This document shows positions 41,346 to 51,934 of a stretch of 64,000 nt of DNA, piece after piece. The notes beneath the pieces were generated by a model, which saw nothing but the letters and a program-made list of their open reading frames with translations, ran no database searches and had not been told where the DNA came from. This DNA is from Strigamia acuminata (Eukaryota; Arthropoda; Chilopoda; Geophilomorpha; Linotaeniidae), in the NCBI GenBank assembly GCA_949358305.1, contig OX442314.1, forward strand, positions 992,001-1,056,000. Reading direction: 5' to 3'. Every line of letters starts with the position of its first letter. Position 1 is the first letter of the stretch. A program made the translations under genes and the position numbers.

Positions 41346-42187
41346 CAAAAGAGTGATCTTCTTCTTCATCTTCGAGTTCACGAAGAGTTTTCTTGGTCAT
41401 AAAATTGTTGCCCAAAAGAAAATCGTAGAACAGCAACTTCCGTGTTCAGAATGACGAGGTCCAGGACGTTTCTGCACGCTTTGCTTGGGTTTGTTGCTCA
41501 TTCTCTTCTAAAGTAATCGCCGATGACAAGTTTTCAATTCGCTGGACTCAATTATTGAGTCTAAAACTCGCGATGGAGTTTCACTCGTGATGTCCGTTCG
41601 ACGAACCGGAAATTGCTACTTTTCCCTTTTCCATTCGTTGATGCAGTGCGATCAGAACGAATGCGAACGATTCAACACGACAGCTTGAAACGTAAATATT
41701 AAAATTAAATATTAAAAATCAAAACCAAAAATGAAAATTACCTTGATTATCATTTCCGAAATTCCGAAATTTTGTCAGAAGGGTTAATGTCACTGCAAAT
41801 CCTCCAATAGAATGCGGGTGTGTTGTAGTTTTAAAATCCAGATTTTTTCCTCTTCCTAATAATAGAGACCCGCGCATTCTGGAAGGATTTTGCGTGAAAC
41901 CTGCGCATTTGCGAAACATCCCGTATTTTATTATTCCTTGTGTGATGCAGAGAAGTTTCAAGGGGACGTTTTCAATTTTTAATTTAAAATAATTTTAGTT
42001 TCGTAATCTTGTGAATTTTATAAAGATAGAAAAACAAATAAAATAAGAAAATGATTTTCTTTATATCTGTACAAGTATACACGAAGACCAATGAATTTCA
42101 AAGAACAATAACAAATAATAATAAATTATTGCTTTTTGTTCAATTCCCGTCCGCGACCACGACGTCCTTTGGTCGCAGGGAGAAAAA
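41346..42187. other. Intergenic, weak coding traces
   Basis: No gene I can support. On the minus strand near 41500-41350 short open stretches (MSNKPKQSVQKRPG, then in another frame LRELEDEEEDHSFDS) look protein-like but shift frame and may be an exon remnant. The rest holds nothing recognisable. Confidence 0.35.
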
Positions 42188-45100
42188 TTAATAACGACGA
42201 GCACGACGACGACCTCGCCTCGGCGCAGGTTGTACAAGAGGATCGGGGGCTGGCGCAGGTTGTCCAAAAACATTGGGAATTGGCGCAGGTTGTCCAAAAA
42301 CGTTGGGAATTAGCGCAGGTTGTACAAAAACGTTGGGAATTGGCGCAGGTTGTACAAAAACGTTGGGAATTGGCGCAGGTTGTCCAAAAACGTTGGGAAT
42401 TGGCGCAGGTTGTACAAAAACATTGGGAATTGGCGCAGGTAGTCCAAAAAAATTTGAGATTTGCGCAAGTTGTCCAAAAACATTGGCAATTGGCGCAGGT
42501 TGTACAAAACGATTGGGGATTGGCGCAGGTTGTGCAAAAACATTGGGAATTGGCGCAGGTTGTACAAAACGATTGGGAATCGGCGCAGGTAGTCCAAAAA
42601 AATTGAGGTTTGGCGCAGGCTGTCCAAAAACATTGGGAATTGGCGCAGGTTGTACAAAACGATTGGGGATTGGCGCAGGTTGTGCAAAAACATTGGGAAT
42701 TGGCGCAGGTTGTACAAAACGATTGGGAATCGGCGCAGGTAGTCCAAAAAAATTGGGGTTTGGCGCAGGTTGTCCAAAAACATTGGGAATTGGCGCAGGT
42801 TGTCCAAAACCATTGGGGTCTGGCGGAGGTACCACCGGCGGGGGCCTCGGTGCAGTTCGCCAAAAATTAAAGGGCCAAGGCAAGTTGAATGGCAGTTGAG
42901 CCTGCGCACGCGGCTGCTGGTTGGGGAAGATGTAGCGGTTGGCGTTATTGTTGGCGGCTATCCGTTGGGGCTCCTGGAAGACGATCTGTCCGTGCTCGTT
43001 AAGCCTGGGCATGGCGCCCAGTGCATACTGCTGCTGCTCCCTCTGCACTGCCGCAAACGGCGTTTGGGCCGGGTCGTGCCTCAGCTCCAACGCCCGCGCT
43101 TCCGGGTGGGTCTCTCGGTAGTCTTGCTTCGCCTTCCTGGCGCCCTCCTGCACTTCCAGCCGGTGCATGTCATCGTCGTTCGAGAATAAAGGACACCTGA
43201 CAAGTGCGTTGAAATGAAATTAATTAACTTTTGCGACTCATCAATCATTAACTCACCTTCCCTTCTCGAAATGCTTGTAGTCCTTGATGGTCTCGCGACA
43301 AACGTAGCAGAAGATTTGGCCGCACGTGCACGTCATCCTGTTGCAGCCGAGTTCTTTGATGATGGGCCGCTTGCATTTGGGACACGTGCGCACCAACGCG
43401 TCCGTCATCTGGTCCTCGACGTACGTGCGGAACTGCACTTCGGGTTTCTGCTCGATCTCGTCGCAATGCAGCGGAAGATGGTTCAGTTCCTTGCACAACC
43501 TTCGTTTACAAACTAAATTAGCATTTCATTTATTCCGTTTTTCTGCTTTGTCACCTGCATGTTACTTTGAGACATTCGGGGTTGAGGCATCGAAAGATCT
43601 TGAGGTCCGCGTCCGGAATGATGGCGCAGAACGAGCAGTGAGGACACGACTCGAGATCCGGGATGTCTGCGCGCCGGATCTCCTCCTCCTGCATCTTGCG
43701 CACAAGGTTTGAAAACACATTGGACGGTAACACATCCTGCAGCACGATGGGCGGAAACTGGCGTTCACAGTACGGGTCGAGGCAGGGGAAGTGGTAATTG
43801 CCTTGGCCGATGTGCATCTCGGCGTGTCGCCGGATGCACGATCTGCAGAACAAGTGCCCGTCCGTGCACTGCAGCATGTCCTTCATAAGCACTTCGTCCT
43901 CGAAGCAGCAACTGCACTCCATCAGTTCGTCGTTTGCCTTCGCCACTTCGATTTTACTCAGTCGTTCCGCCTCCTTGTCCTTCTTGTATTCTAGAAAAGG
44001 AATGACATGAATTTACACAACACGATTTTTACTTTTTAAACTGTACGAATGATCCTGTCTTCCATCTCGATGAACAACTTCTCTTTGTAGAAGAGTTCGT
44101 CGATTTGTTGCGGCATCACTTTCAGGGGGCTCATCACCTTCTTTTTCCTCAGTGTTTCCCTCCTTCTCTTGATTAACGGTTCTGTAATTAATCTAATTAG
44201 TTGATTATTTTGTGACCGTTTGGTCACCCAAAAGTACGAAGCGTCACTGACACACACTGCCCAATGGCCCCGAGGTAAGCCCGGTATCTTGATGCTAAAT
44301 TCCTACTGCGCATCCCATTCCAGTTGTTATTTAGTAGCATTAAGCCTAATATTAGACCTAATAATGCTAAAATAAAGTAAATAAAACAACAATAAACTCA
44401 TCATTAAAAGTAATTCTTGACCAAAATATTGGGCAGTTAAAAGGGGGATCTCCAACCACTAGACAGCGGATTAAAGGTCACCAAACCCAACAATCTGATC
44501 TCTTTCATGATGGGCGTGAGGTGGAAACGGTGTTTCTCCATCACTTGCGTCAAATCGTTTTTGTACGCGTATCGAAACTGGTTACTGACGTAGCATTGAA
44601 TGTGCAACCGGTATGACGCACTGACGACTCGGTCGTTGTTTTTGAAGTAGTTCTCCGGGTCTGGGAATATCTCCAGGAATTCCTCAACGCTGAACTTGCT
44701 GCAAAAGAAATTCAGTGCAAAATGATAACAAAAATCAATACAAACAACGACAAATCATGAAAAATAACATTAAAAACGGTTTCTTCGTAGAAACACCATA
44801 AAAACGAAATAAAATGGACAAAATAAGTAGAAAACCTTTCGACAAACTTCCGCTTGACCGCCGCCTTTTGAGCTTCGGCCAACCTGGGATACGAACGACT
44901 TTCCAACCAGCCGTAAACCGTCGCGTTTATGTAATTCAGATCGTTCTTCCATCTCTCCATAAACGTTCGCAGGTATTCCGGATCAGCGTCCGGAAAGAGC
45001 TCCAAAATCGCGTTCACTTTCTCCATCGTCGCTGACACATTGTTGTTCTCTTCGCTTGAAGTGGACGCGATTGCTTCCGGCCCGTTATTCCCAGCTTTCG

Positions 45101-45732
45101 GGGCTTCATTCGTCACTGGAGACGGTGCCATCCCGTGCATATCGAGCAACTCGCCGATGACTAAGCGCACCCGGTTTGCATTCCCGTGATGCGCCTCCAG
45201 ATACGCGAGGATTTCCTCCCGGCTCTTGTTCGGGACGAATCTGCTCACGACCTCCACATCGTTGATCAAATCGTTGAACTTGTCTGGTTGGTATTCTTCC
45301 GGGATGTGCAACGGTCTTTGTTCGGGTTGCTTCAACCGTTCGGCGATCATACGATCGATGACGATCTTTCTTCTGTTGGGATTCGCACTCAAGGTTTCAA
45401 CCATCGCGTAAACTTCGTTCCGATCCACCAAGAAATCTGGGTGGAGCACTCCAAGCTCGTTAACGATATTAGTCACTTCCTACATACAAAGTAAATCCAT
45501 TTTAATTACTTTGTTTGATAGTTGGGATTAATTTACGACGAAATACTTCTGTGATGTCGTTGTCTTCAACTTCGTGCTGTGGCGCGGGCGCAACGGCGAT
45601 CATTCCGGGCATGTAAGGAATGTCGTCTTCGTCGTCGTCTTCGTTTTTGTCACTGTCATCGTCGTCTTTGTCTTCATTGTCATCGTGGTCGTCGCTGCTG
45701 TGGCGGGATTTCCAAAATTTAACTTTTTTCAT
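42188..45732 (-). CDS. RNF216: RNF216/Triad3-like RBR E3 ubiquitin ligase, seven exons (965 aa)
   Basis: Exons 45510-45732, 44836-45475, 44487-44698, 44047-44181, 43555-43990, 43257-43499 and 42188-43196. All junctions are GT-AG and phases agree. Exon 1 is acidic (Asp/Glu/Lys). Exon 2 has the helical region with [18 protein letters not shown] and two later ILELFPDADPEYLR-type segments. RING1 is CSCCFEDEVLMKDMLQC...HLFCRSC (exon 5), IBR CPHCSFCAII ... CLNPECLKVTC, RING2 [19 protein letters not shown] (exon 6), whose MTC Cys is the expected ubiquitin-accepting residue. In RNF216 family enzymes this assembly makes ubiquitin chains in immune and autophagy signalling. The last exon adds a proline-rich repeat array and a basic RRGRRRARRY end. 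Several broken copies lie nearby. Confidence 0.9.
42230..42835 (-). repeat. 30-bp coding repeat, (GQPAPIPNVF)n, about 20 copies
   Basis: Units such as GGCGCAGGTTGTCCAAAAAC plus GTTGGGAATT (plus strand) encode ten-residue repeats in the last exon of the RNF216-like gene. A five-unit block of 150 bp (FFGLPAPIPNRFVQPAPIPN and so on) occurs twice, so a higher-order duplication took place. All six frames stay open for long stretches because the unit is a multiple of three with no stop. Confidence 0.93.
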
Positions 45733-46374
45733 CGTTTTTCATTCTTAAATTACGAAATCAGTGTGCTTTTTTTGTTGATATCCATAACTGTTCCACTCTG
45801 TGAATAGAAACGGCAAGTTAGAACGGCTTTTGCACGAATTACTCGGATTTTCACCTGGAAATTTGATGCGATCAAGTTCGAGCCGTCAACGAAAACAGGG
45901 TGGTCGAAAAGTCAACCACTGGCCAAACATTTGTGGCAAGAAGAACCCGAAATAGGCTTTCAGGCCTAGATTTGGAAATGGAGGCCAATCGTTCTGAGAT
46001 GACCGTTGTTCTATTCGTTTTGTTTTAAACAAAACAAAATATCGTTCTCATCCTTTATTATTATTTCAGTTACAAAATTATTGTTAATATTTTCATTATT
46101 ATTATTATTATTATTCGTGGAACGATTTCACGCATTTTAAGAAACGACTCATTTTTATTCGAACAGAACGAGCGGGTCGAGGTTGCCAGGCGACTCCAGC
46201 AGAGCAGCTCAACATTATCATTCCACAACAGAAACCGAAAAACAACTCTAATTGTTCTCCTCATAACTTTTCTTTTATTTTTCCTATATCTACTTTTCAA
46301 GAAATCATAAAACATTGTTTTTAAACTTTTCAATCGCGTTTATTAAACCGCAAAACAATCGATACACTAGAAAT

Positions 46375-46967
<593 letters not shown>

Positions 46968-47003
46968 GTTTGGCCACCAGAGGGTCACTTCAGTGACCCA
47001 CAA

Positions 47004-47211
47004 TGTAAACGGGTTATTCTATTTTCGATGTATAAAGGGGGAAAAATAGTAAAGTAGCATTTCTTGTTTAATAAACAATCACTGTTCAATGTAACCCCTG
47101 TAAGTACGCGTGTTTCTTTCGAATCCGATCAAATCAGTTTAAATCCAGTTCCATCGAGTTTTCAAACCACTTCTAATTAATTCCAAACTACAAATCGAAT
47201 TGCTAGTCGCA
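47004..47211 (+). repeat. BEL/Pao-like 5' LTR, about 208 bp
   Basis: TGTAAACGGGTTATTC to GCTAGTCGCA, with a TATA box (TGTATAAAGG, about 47030) and AATAAA (about 47071), followed after 5 bp by a PBS. The ends are chosen from the TG and CA and from the PBS position; no matching 3' LTR was found. Confidence 0.6.
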
Positions 47212-47216
47212 ATATA

Positions 47217-47234
47217 TGGTGCCGAAACCCGGGA
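47217..47234 (+). other. Primer-binding site, tRNA-Phe type
   Basis: TGGTGCCGAAACCCGGGA is the complement of the 3' end of tRNA-Phe (TCCCGGGTTTCGGCACCA) as I know it from insects. It is a common PBS of BEL/Pao-type elements. Confidence 0.8.
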
Positions 47235-47272
47235 AATAATTAGTAAAAAACCAGGAGAAAAGTTCGAGTGTA

Positions 47273-47611
47273 ATGGCTGATTTGGCAAACACAAGGAAGC
47301 AGAGAGAAGCAGCGAGGGGAGGTGTCCGAAACCTCATGAACACGTCAAGGAACGAGATGAAAAACGACCCGATCAACAAGGTGAAGCTTCTTTGCTTACA
47401 AGCGCAATTGAAGACGAGACGGACCGAAATTGAGGAATTGGATCTCCGCGTGGCCGACGCCATTACGAATCTAAACGAGGTAATGGACGATTCAATGGAA
47501 GCAGATGAATTTCAAGATGAAATGATCGAAGCGGAAGTCCGACTCGAGGTTGCAATAAGGGATAAAGTCGAAAAAGCAGCAAGTATCGAATATATATTTA
47601 CCAAACATTAA
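47273..47611 (+). pseudogene. BEL/Pao-like gag N terminus (112 codons)
   Basis: Follows the PBS by 38 bp. The product MADLANTRKQREAARGGVRN continues with a charged, helical stretch (LQAQLKTRRTEIEELDLRVA), typical of the start of BEL/Pao Gag. It ends at TAA, after which the frame is only partly open through a repeat array. No protease, RT or integrase follows before 48.7 kb, so this is a remnant. Confidence 0.65.
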
Positions 47612-47639
47612 TACATATTTACCAAACCGCGGGACGACA

Positions 47640-48470
47640 TTACAATCGATCACGAATTTTACAAACGCCGCGGCAACAAAGTTCACGAACGTCGGGGCGA
47701 CGAGTTTGGCGACCGTCGGGACAACGAACGTCGGGGCGGCGAATTTGGCGAGCGTTCGAGCGATGAATTTGGCTAACATCGAGGCAACGAATTTAGCGAG
47801 CGTTTGAGATACGAAATTGGTGGAAGTTCGAGCGATGAATTTGGCGGATTTAGCGAGCGTCCGAGATAAGAATTTGGCGAGCGTTCGAGATACGAAATTG
47901 GCGAGCGTTCGAGATACGAAATTGGCGGACGTTCGAGCGATGAATTTGGCGGATTTAGCGAGCGTTCGAGATAAGAATTTGGCGAGCGTTCGAGATACGA
48001 AATTGGCGAGCGTTCGAGATACGAAATTGGCGGACGTTCGAGCGATGAATTTGGCGGATTTAGCGAGCGTTCGAGATAGGAATTTGGCGAGCGTTCGAGA
48101 TACGAAATTGGCGAGTGTTTGAGATACGAAATTGGCGGACATTCGAGCGACTAATTTGACTAACGTAGGGACCACGAATTTGGCGAGCGTTCGAGATACG
48201 AAATTGGCGAGTGTTTGAGCTATGAATTTGGCGAGTGTTCGAGATGCAAATTGGGCGGACGTTCGAGCGACAAATTTGGCAAGCGCTGATGCGATAAATT
48301 TGGCGAACAATTTGGCGAACGCCGATGCCATAAATTTGGCGAACAATTGGGTGAGCATTGAGAAAACGAACATCGAGACAACGAATTTGACAAGCGTTGG
48401 GGCAAAGAATTGGGCGAACATCGAGACGAATTTGACAAACATAGGACCGAAATTACGGAGTTGTTACGCG
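47640..48470 (+). repeat. Minisatellite coding (R-x-x-EFGER) units in decayed gag
   Basis: About thirty imperfect 24-30-bp units like AATTTGGCGAGCGTTCGAGA. In one frame they read as GDEFGERRGNEFGERSSDEF-type repeats; in another as NLASVRDTKLASVRDTKLAD. A 105-bp block containing four units is repeated three times (about 47830-48120). Stops from G-to-A or C-to-T changes are frequent. Confidence 0.88.
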
Positions 48471-48497
48471 AATGGGACTTTTACGAACGAAATGATT

Positions 48498-48660
48498 AAA
48501 CCAACAATCGACTACACCCGACGTGGGATGTGGGAAAAACCAGTCCAAACAGATGAGGAGACCGAGATCAACGTGAATACAACTTTTAACGTAACAACGG
48601 AACCGACAATCGACTACACCCGACGTGGGATGTGGGAAAAACCAGTCAAAACAGGCGAGG
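48498..48660 (+). repeat. Duplicated segment at the 3' end of the gag remnant
   Basis: ACAATCGACTACACCCGACG plus TGGGATGTGGGAAAAACCAG occurs at about 48508 and again at about 48607, 99 bp apart. It continues the decayed element; nothing recognisable follows. Confidence 0.8.
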
Positions 48661-50453
48661 AGAACGAAATCAAAAATCTAAAAAAAAATAAAAATTTCAA
48701 ATGTTTTCATTCAAAAAAACGAAAATTTTATTTGTGTTACTGTCTGTCTCACATTTTCCAACTACCCTTCATATAGCTTGAAACCCAGACACAAGTGATC
48801 AATAATAATTGTCCCCATGGCCAATCACATCGCTCCATGCATCTTGGGCAATAGTATGGCGCCAAATTCGATTTTTGGACTGTTTAATCCGATGCGTGGA
48901 ATTGTAGGACAAGAAAATTTGTTTTTACATGAAAAAGCATGAATTTCTCACCAATAAAATTTATTAACACCTAAAAACTTTGTATTTACACCAAACTAAT
49001 TTGTTTCCTTCTGAAATAATTTGTTTTTTCCCCGAAATAATTTGTTTTTTCAAAACAATTTTTTTTCTTAAATAATTTTTGTTTACACATTCTGTATTGA
49101 TATTTCCTCTCATTGTGCACCCACAGCACTCTATTGGAGATCTGCCTGCGGTCTGAGAAAGGCCTGCTCGTGTCAAATTGAGTGTCTCGCACTTCATTGG
49201 TCAGTCTTGACCATGGTTATATATTGTGATGCTGCTACTACAGCGCCACCTATCTTGGAATAAACTAGTCAGTTATGTAAAACCTCAACACACCAACGGT
49301 CACGTTATTTTGCATGCTCCATTACAGTTTTAATATTTAGTCAGGACAGACTATCAAACATCACAAAAATCACAAAAATAAATTTTTTGACCCAAAAATC
49401 GATGATTTTATTCAACAATAAATCTTTAAAAAACATTACAATTCGATATAAAAAATTGATAAAAATGGAGAAAAAACGATAAAAATCGGTAAAAATCGAT
49501 AAAAATCGGTAAAAATCGATAAAAATGGAGAAAAAACGATAAAAATCGGTAAAAATCGATAAAAATCGGTAAAAATCGAGAAAAATGGAGAAAAAACGAT
49601 AAAAATCGGTAAAAATCGATAAAAATCGGTAAAATTTGATAAAACCTGTTGTGTTCTTGTGGTTGATTGATGATTATTGTAAAATGCTGGTTACGAAGAC
49701 AACATGTCGGCCATTGTAGAATTGACTAAGTGATTTTATTCTGGATTAACAAGTAGGTGGCGCTGCTAGTAAAAGCGCCGAAACAATGCAATTGGTCAAG
49801 ACTGACCAACGGAGTAGAACACTCCAAAACCAATTTTTATCGTTTTTTCTCCATTTTTATCGATTTTTACCGATTTTTATCGTTTTTTCTCCATTTTTAT
49901 CGATTTTTACCGATTTTTATCGTTTTTTCTCCATTTTTATCGATTTTTTATATCGAATATTAATGTTTTTTAAAGATTTATTGTTGAATAAAATCATCGA
50001 TTTTTGGGTCAAAAAATAGATTTTTGTGATTTGTGAGTCAAAAAATTAATTTCTGTCATTTGTGAGTCAGAAAATTGATTTTTGTGATTTCTAACATGTA
50101 ATGTCATATTTTTGTACGTAATTTAAATTTTCTTTTTGTATGTAATTTAAATTTTCTTTTTGTAATTTTCATTTCAATTATTTTAGTATTTTTTTTTTAT
50201 TTATTACACATTCCAGGACCTTGGGGTACCCCATGGGGTACCCCATTTGGGGTATACCCTGTGTTTTGTAGTGACCCTTTTTGTTGATTGAATGGTTGCG
50301 ACCTTTAGATCTCCGTCTAGCGGTCTAACGACGTGTTAAGAAACTTAAAACTGTAATATTTTATGTTAAGAAACATAAAATTGTGTTTAAAAGCAATACA
50401 TTACAAAAATGAATAAATAAACCGTTAGCAAAGTCTGTCAGAGCTGAGACCAG
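48661..50453. other. Repeat-rich region with LTR-like and A-rich inverted segments
   Basis: No gene. Two segments in opposite orientation (about 49185-49290 and 49715-49815) share GGTGGCGCTG...GGTCAAGACTGACCAA and resemble part of the gypsy LTR near 51620, so they look like old related LTRs. Between and after them, AAAAATCGGTAAAAATCGAT-type arrays (49440-49640) and their inverse (49825-49950) flank them as a large inverted repeat. The flanks ACCCAAAAATCGATGATTTT and inverse match too. Confidence 0.6.
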
Positions 50454-51066
50454 AAACAGAATCGTTATCTCTGTGGAAACAGAATCGTTATCTCTGTGGA
50501 AACAGAATCGTTATCTCTGTGGAAACAGAATCGTTATCTCTGTGGAAACAGAATCGTTATCTCTGTGGAAACAGAATCGTTATCTCTGTGGAAACAGAAT
50601 CGTTATCTCTGTGGAAACAGAATCGTTATCTCTGTGGAAACAGAATCGTTATCTCTGTGGAAACAGAATCGTTATCTCTGTGGAAACAGAATCGTTATCT
50701 CTGTGGAAACAGAATCGTTATCTCTGTGGAAACAGAATCGTTATCTCTGTGGAAACAGAATCGTTATCTCTGTGGAAACAGAATCGTTATCTCTGTGGAA
50801 ACAGAATCGTTATCTCTGTGGAAACAGAATCGTTATCTCTGTGGAAACAGAATCGTTATCTCTGTGGAAACAGAATCGTTATCTCTGTGGAAACAGAATC
50901 GTTATCTCTGTGGAAACAGAATCGTTATCTCTGTGGAAACAGAATCGTTATCTCTGTGGAAACAGAATCGTTATCTCTGTGGAAACAGAATCGTTATCTC
51001 TGTGGAAACAGAATCGTTATCTCTGTGGAAACAGAATCGTTATCTCTGTGGAAACAGAATCGTTAT
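50454..51066 (+). repeat. 23-bp satellite, about 26 copies
   Basis: Near-perfect tandem copies of TGGAAACAGAATCGTTATCT plus CTG. Because 23 is not a multiple of three and no phase gives a stop, all three forward frames are open for about 200 codons with the same 23-residue repeat. Copies look identical, so expansion or homogenisation is recent. Confidence 0.97.
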
Positions 51067-51330
51067 TTGGGGTAATTGCAAAACCATCAGACTTGAGACC
51101 ATAAACAGAATCGTAAACTTTTTGTGGTAATTAATTGCAAAACCGAGGTAATTGCAAAACCGTCAGACTTAAGTCAACAAACAGAATCGTTATTTGTGGT
51201 AATTGCAAAACCATCAGATTTGAGACCATAAAAAAAATCGTAAAATTTTTGTAGTAATTAATTGAAAAACTGAGGTAATTGCAAAACCGTCAAACTTAAG
51301 TCAACAAACAGAATCGTTATTTCTGTGGTA
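51067..51330 (+). repeat. Diverged tandem flank of the 23-bp satellite
   Basis: Two copies of about 120 bp containing GGTAATTGCAAAACCATCAG, ACCATAAACAGAATCGTAAA and TTAAGTCAACAAACAGAATC. They share CAGAATCGTTAT with the 23-bp unit and seem to be the parent sequence. Confidence 0.8.
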
Positions 51331-51553
51331 ACTGTATGTCTCAGAAAAACATTAGAAATTAGAACGGCTAAGGCATCAGTTGCAAGATTTGTTATTCCAT
51401 CCACATTAGGTGACTCCATTTGGCAGACTATGCCTCATGATAAGGTAAGTATGATGCCAAGTGTCAGAGAAAACTTATTAGTGGACGAAGTTCTATGTTC
51501 AAAAAATCAATTAGTTTACACTGTTAAATTTATTTTTATTTATTTATTTATTT

Positions 51554-51738
51554 TGCTGTGTTCGGACTTCACTGCATGTTTTGTGTAGTGACGTTATCTT
51601 TGCTTCAGGCGCTGTACCCCCAGCGCCACCTTGTTGCTTGACCCCGAATAAAAATCACTTGTTAGTTCTTAGCCTAATAGACCTACCTTTCATTTCAACC
51701 ATCCTCAACATAAATTGTTATTAGTAAGATATATACTA
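51554..51738 (+). repeat. Gypsy 5' LTR
   Basis: Starts TGCTGTGTTCGGACTTCACT and ends GATATATACTA. It contains AATAAA near 51648. Confidence 0.9.
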
Positions 51739-51934
51739 AATGGCGACGAGATAAGGATCCGAAATCCACGTTCAACGAATGAATCCATTAGTGACGCAAG
51801 TTTTATCGTGTTTTTCGAACTTTTTTACCGCTTTTTCGGCCCGTTGCTGACCACGCCGTCCCGACGTTAGGCCTACGTTCCATTGTCGTATTTTCCTCGC
51901 GTTTTCGTACTCAACGCCGACTTTTGCCATCAAA

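Noticed and set aside
42126-42909. Cys- or Gln-rich ORFs of 150-245 codons on both strands
   Set aside because: They arise from the 30-bp repeat of the RNF216-like last exon; only the minus frame linked by splice sites is supported.
47492-48442. 316-codon minus-strand ORF
   Set aside because: Inverse frame of the gag minisatellite; hydrophobic repeats are by-products.
50454-51066. CRISPR-like array
   Set aside because: There are no spacers: units are directly contiguous, and the genome is eukaryotic.
50473-51130. Three overlapping ORFs of about 200 codons
   Set aside because: They are the three frames of a 23-bp satellite with no start context or non-repeat sequence.
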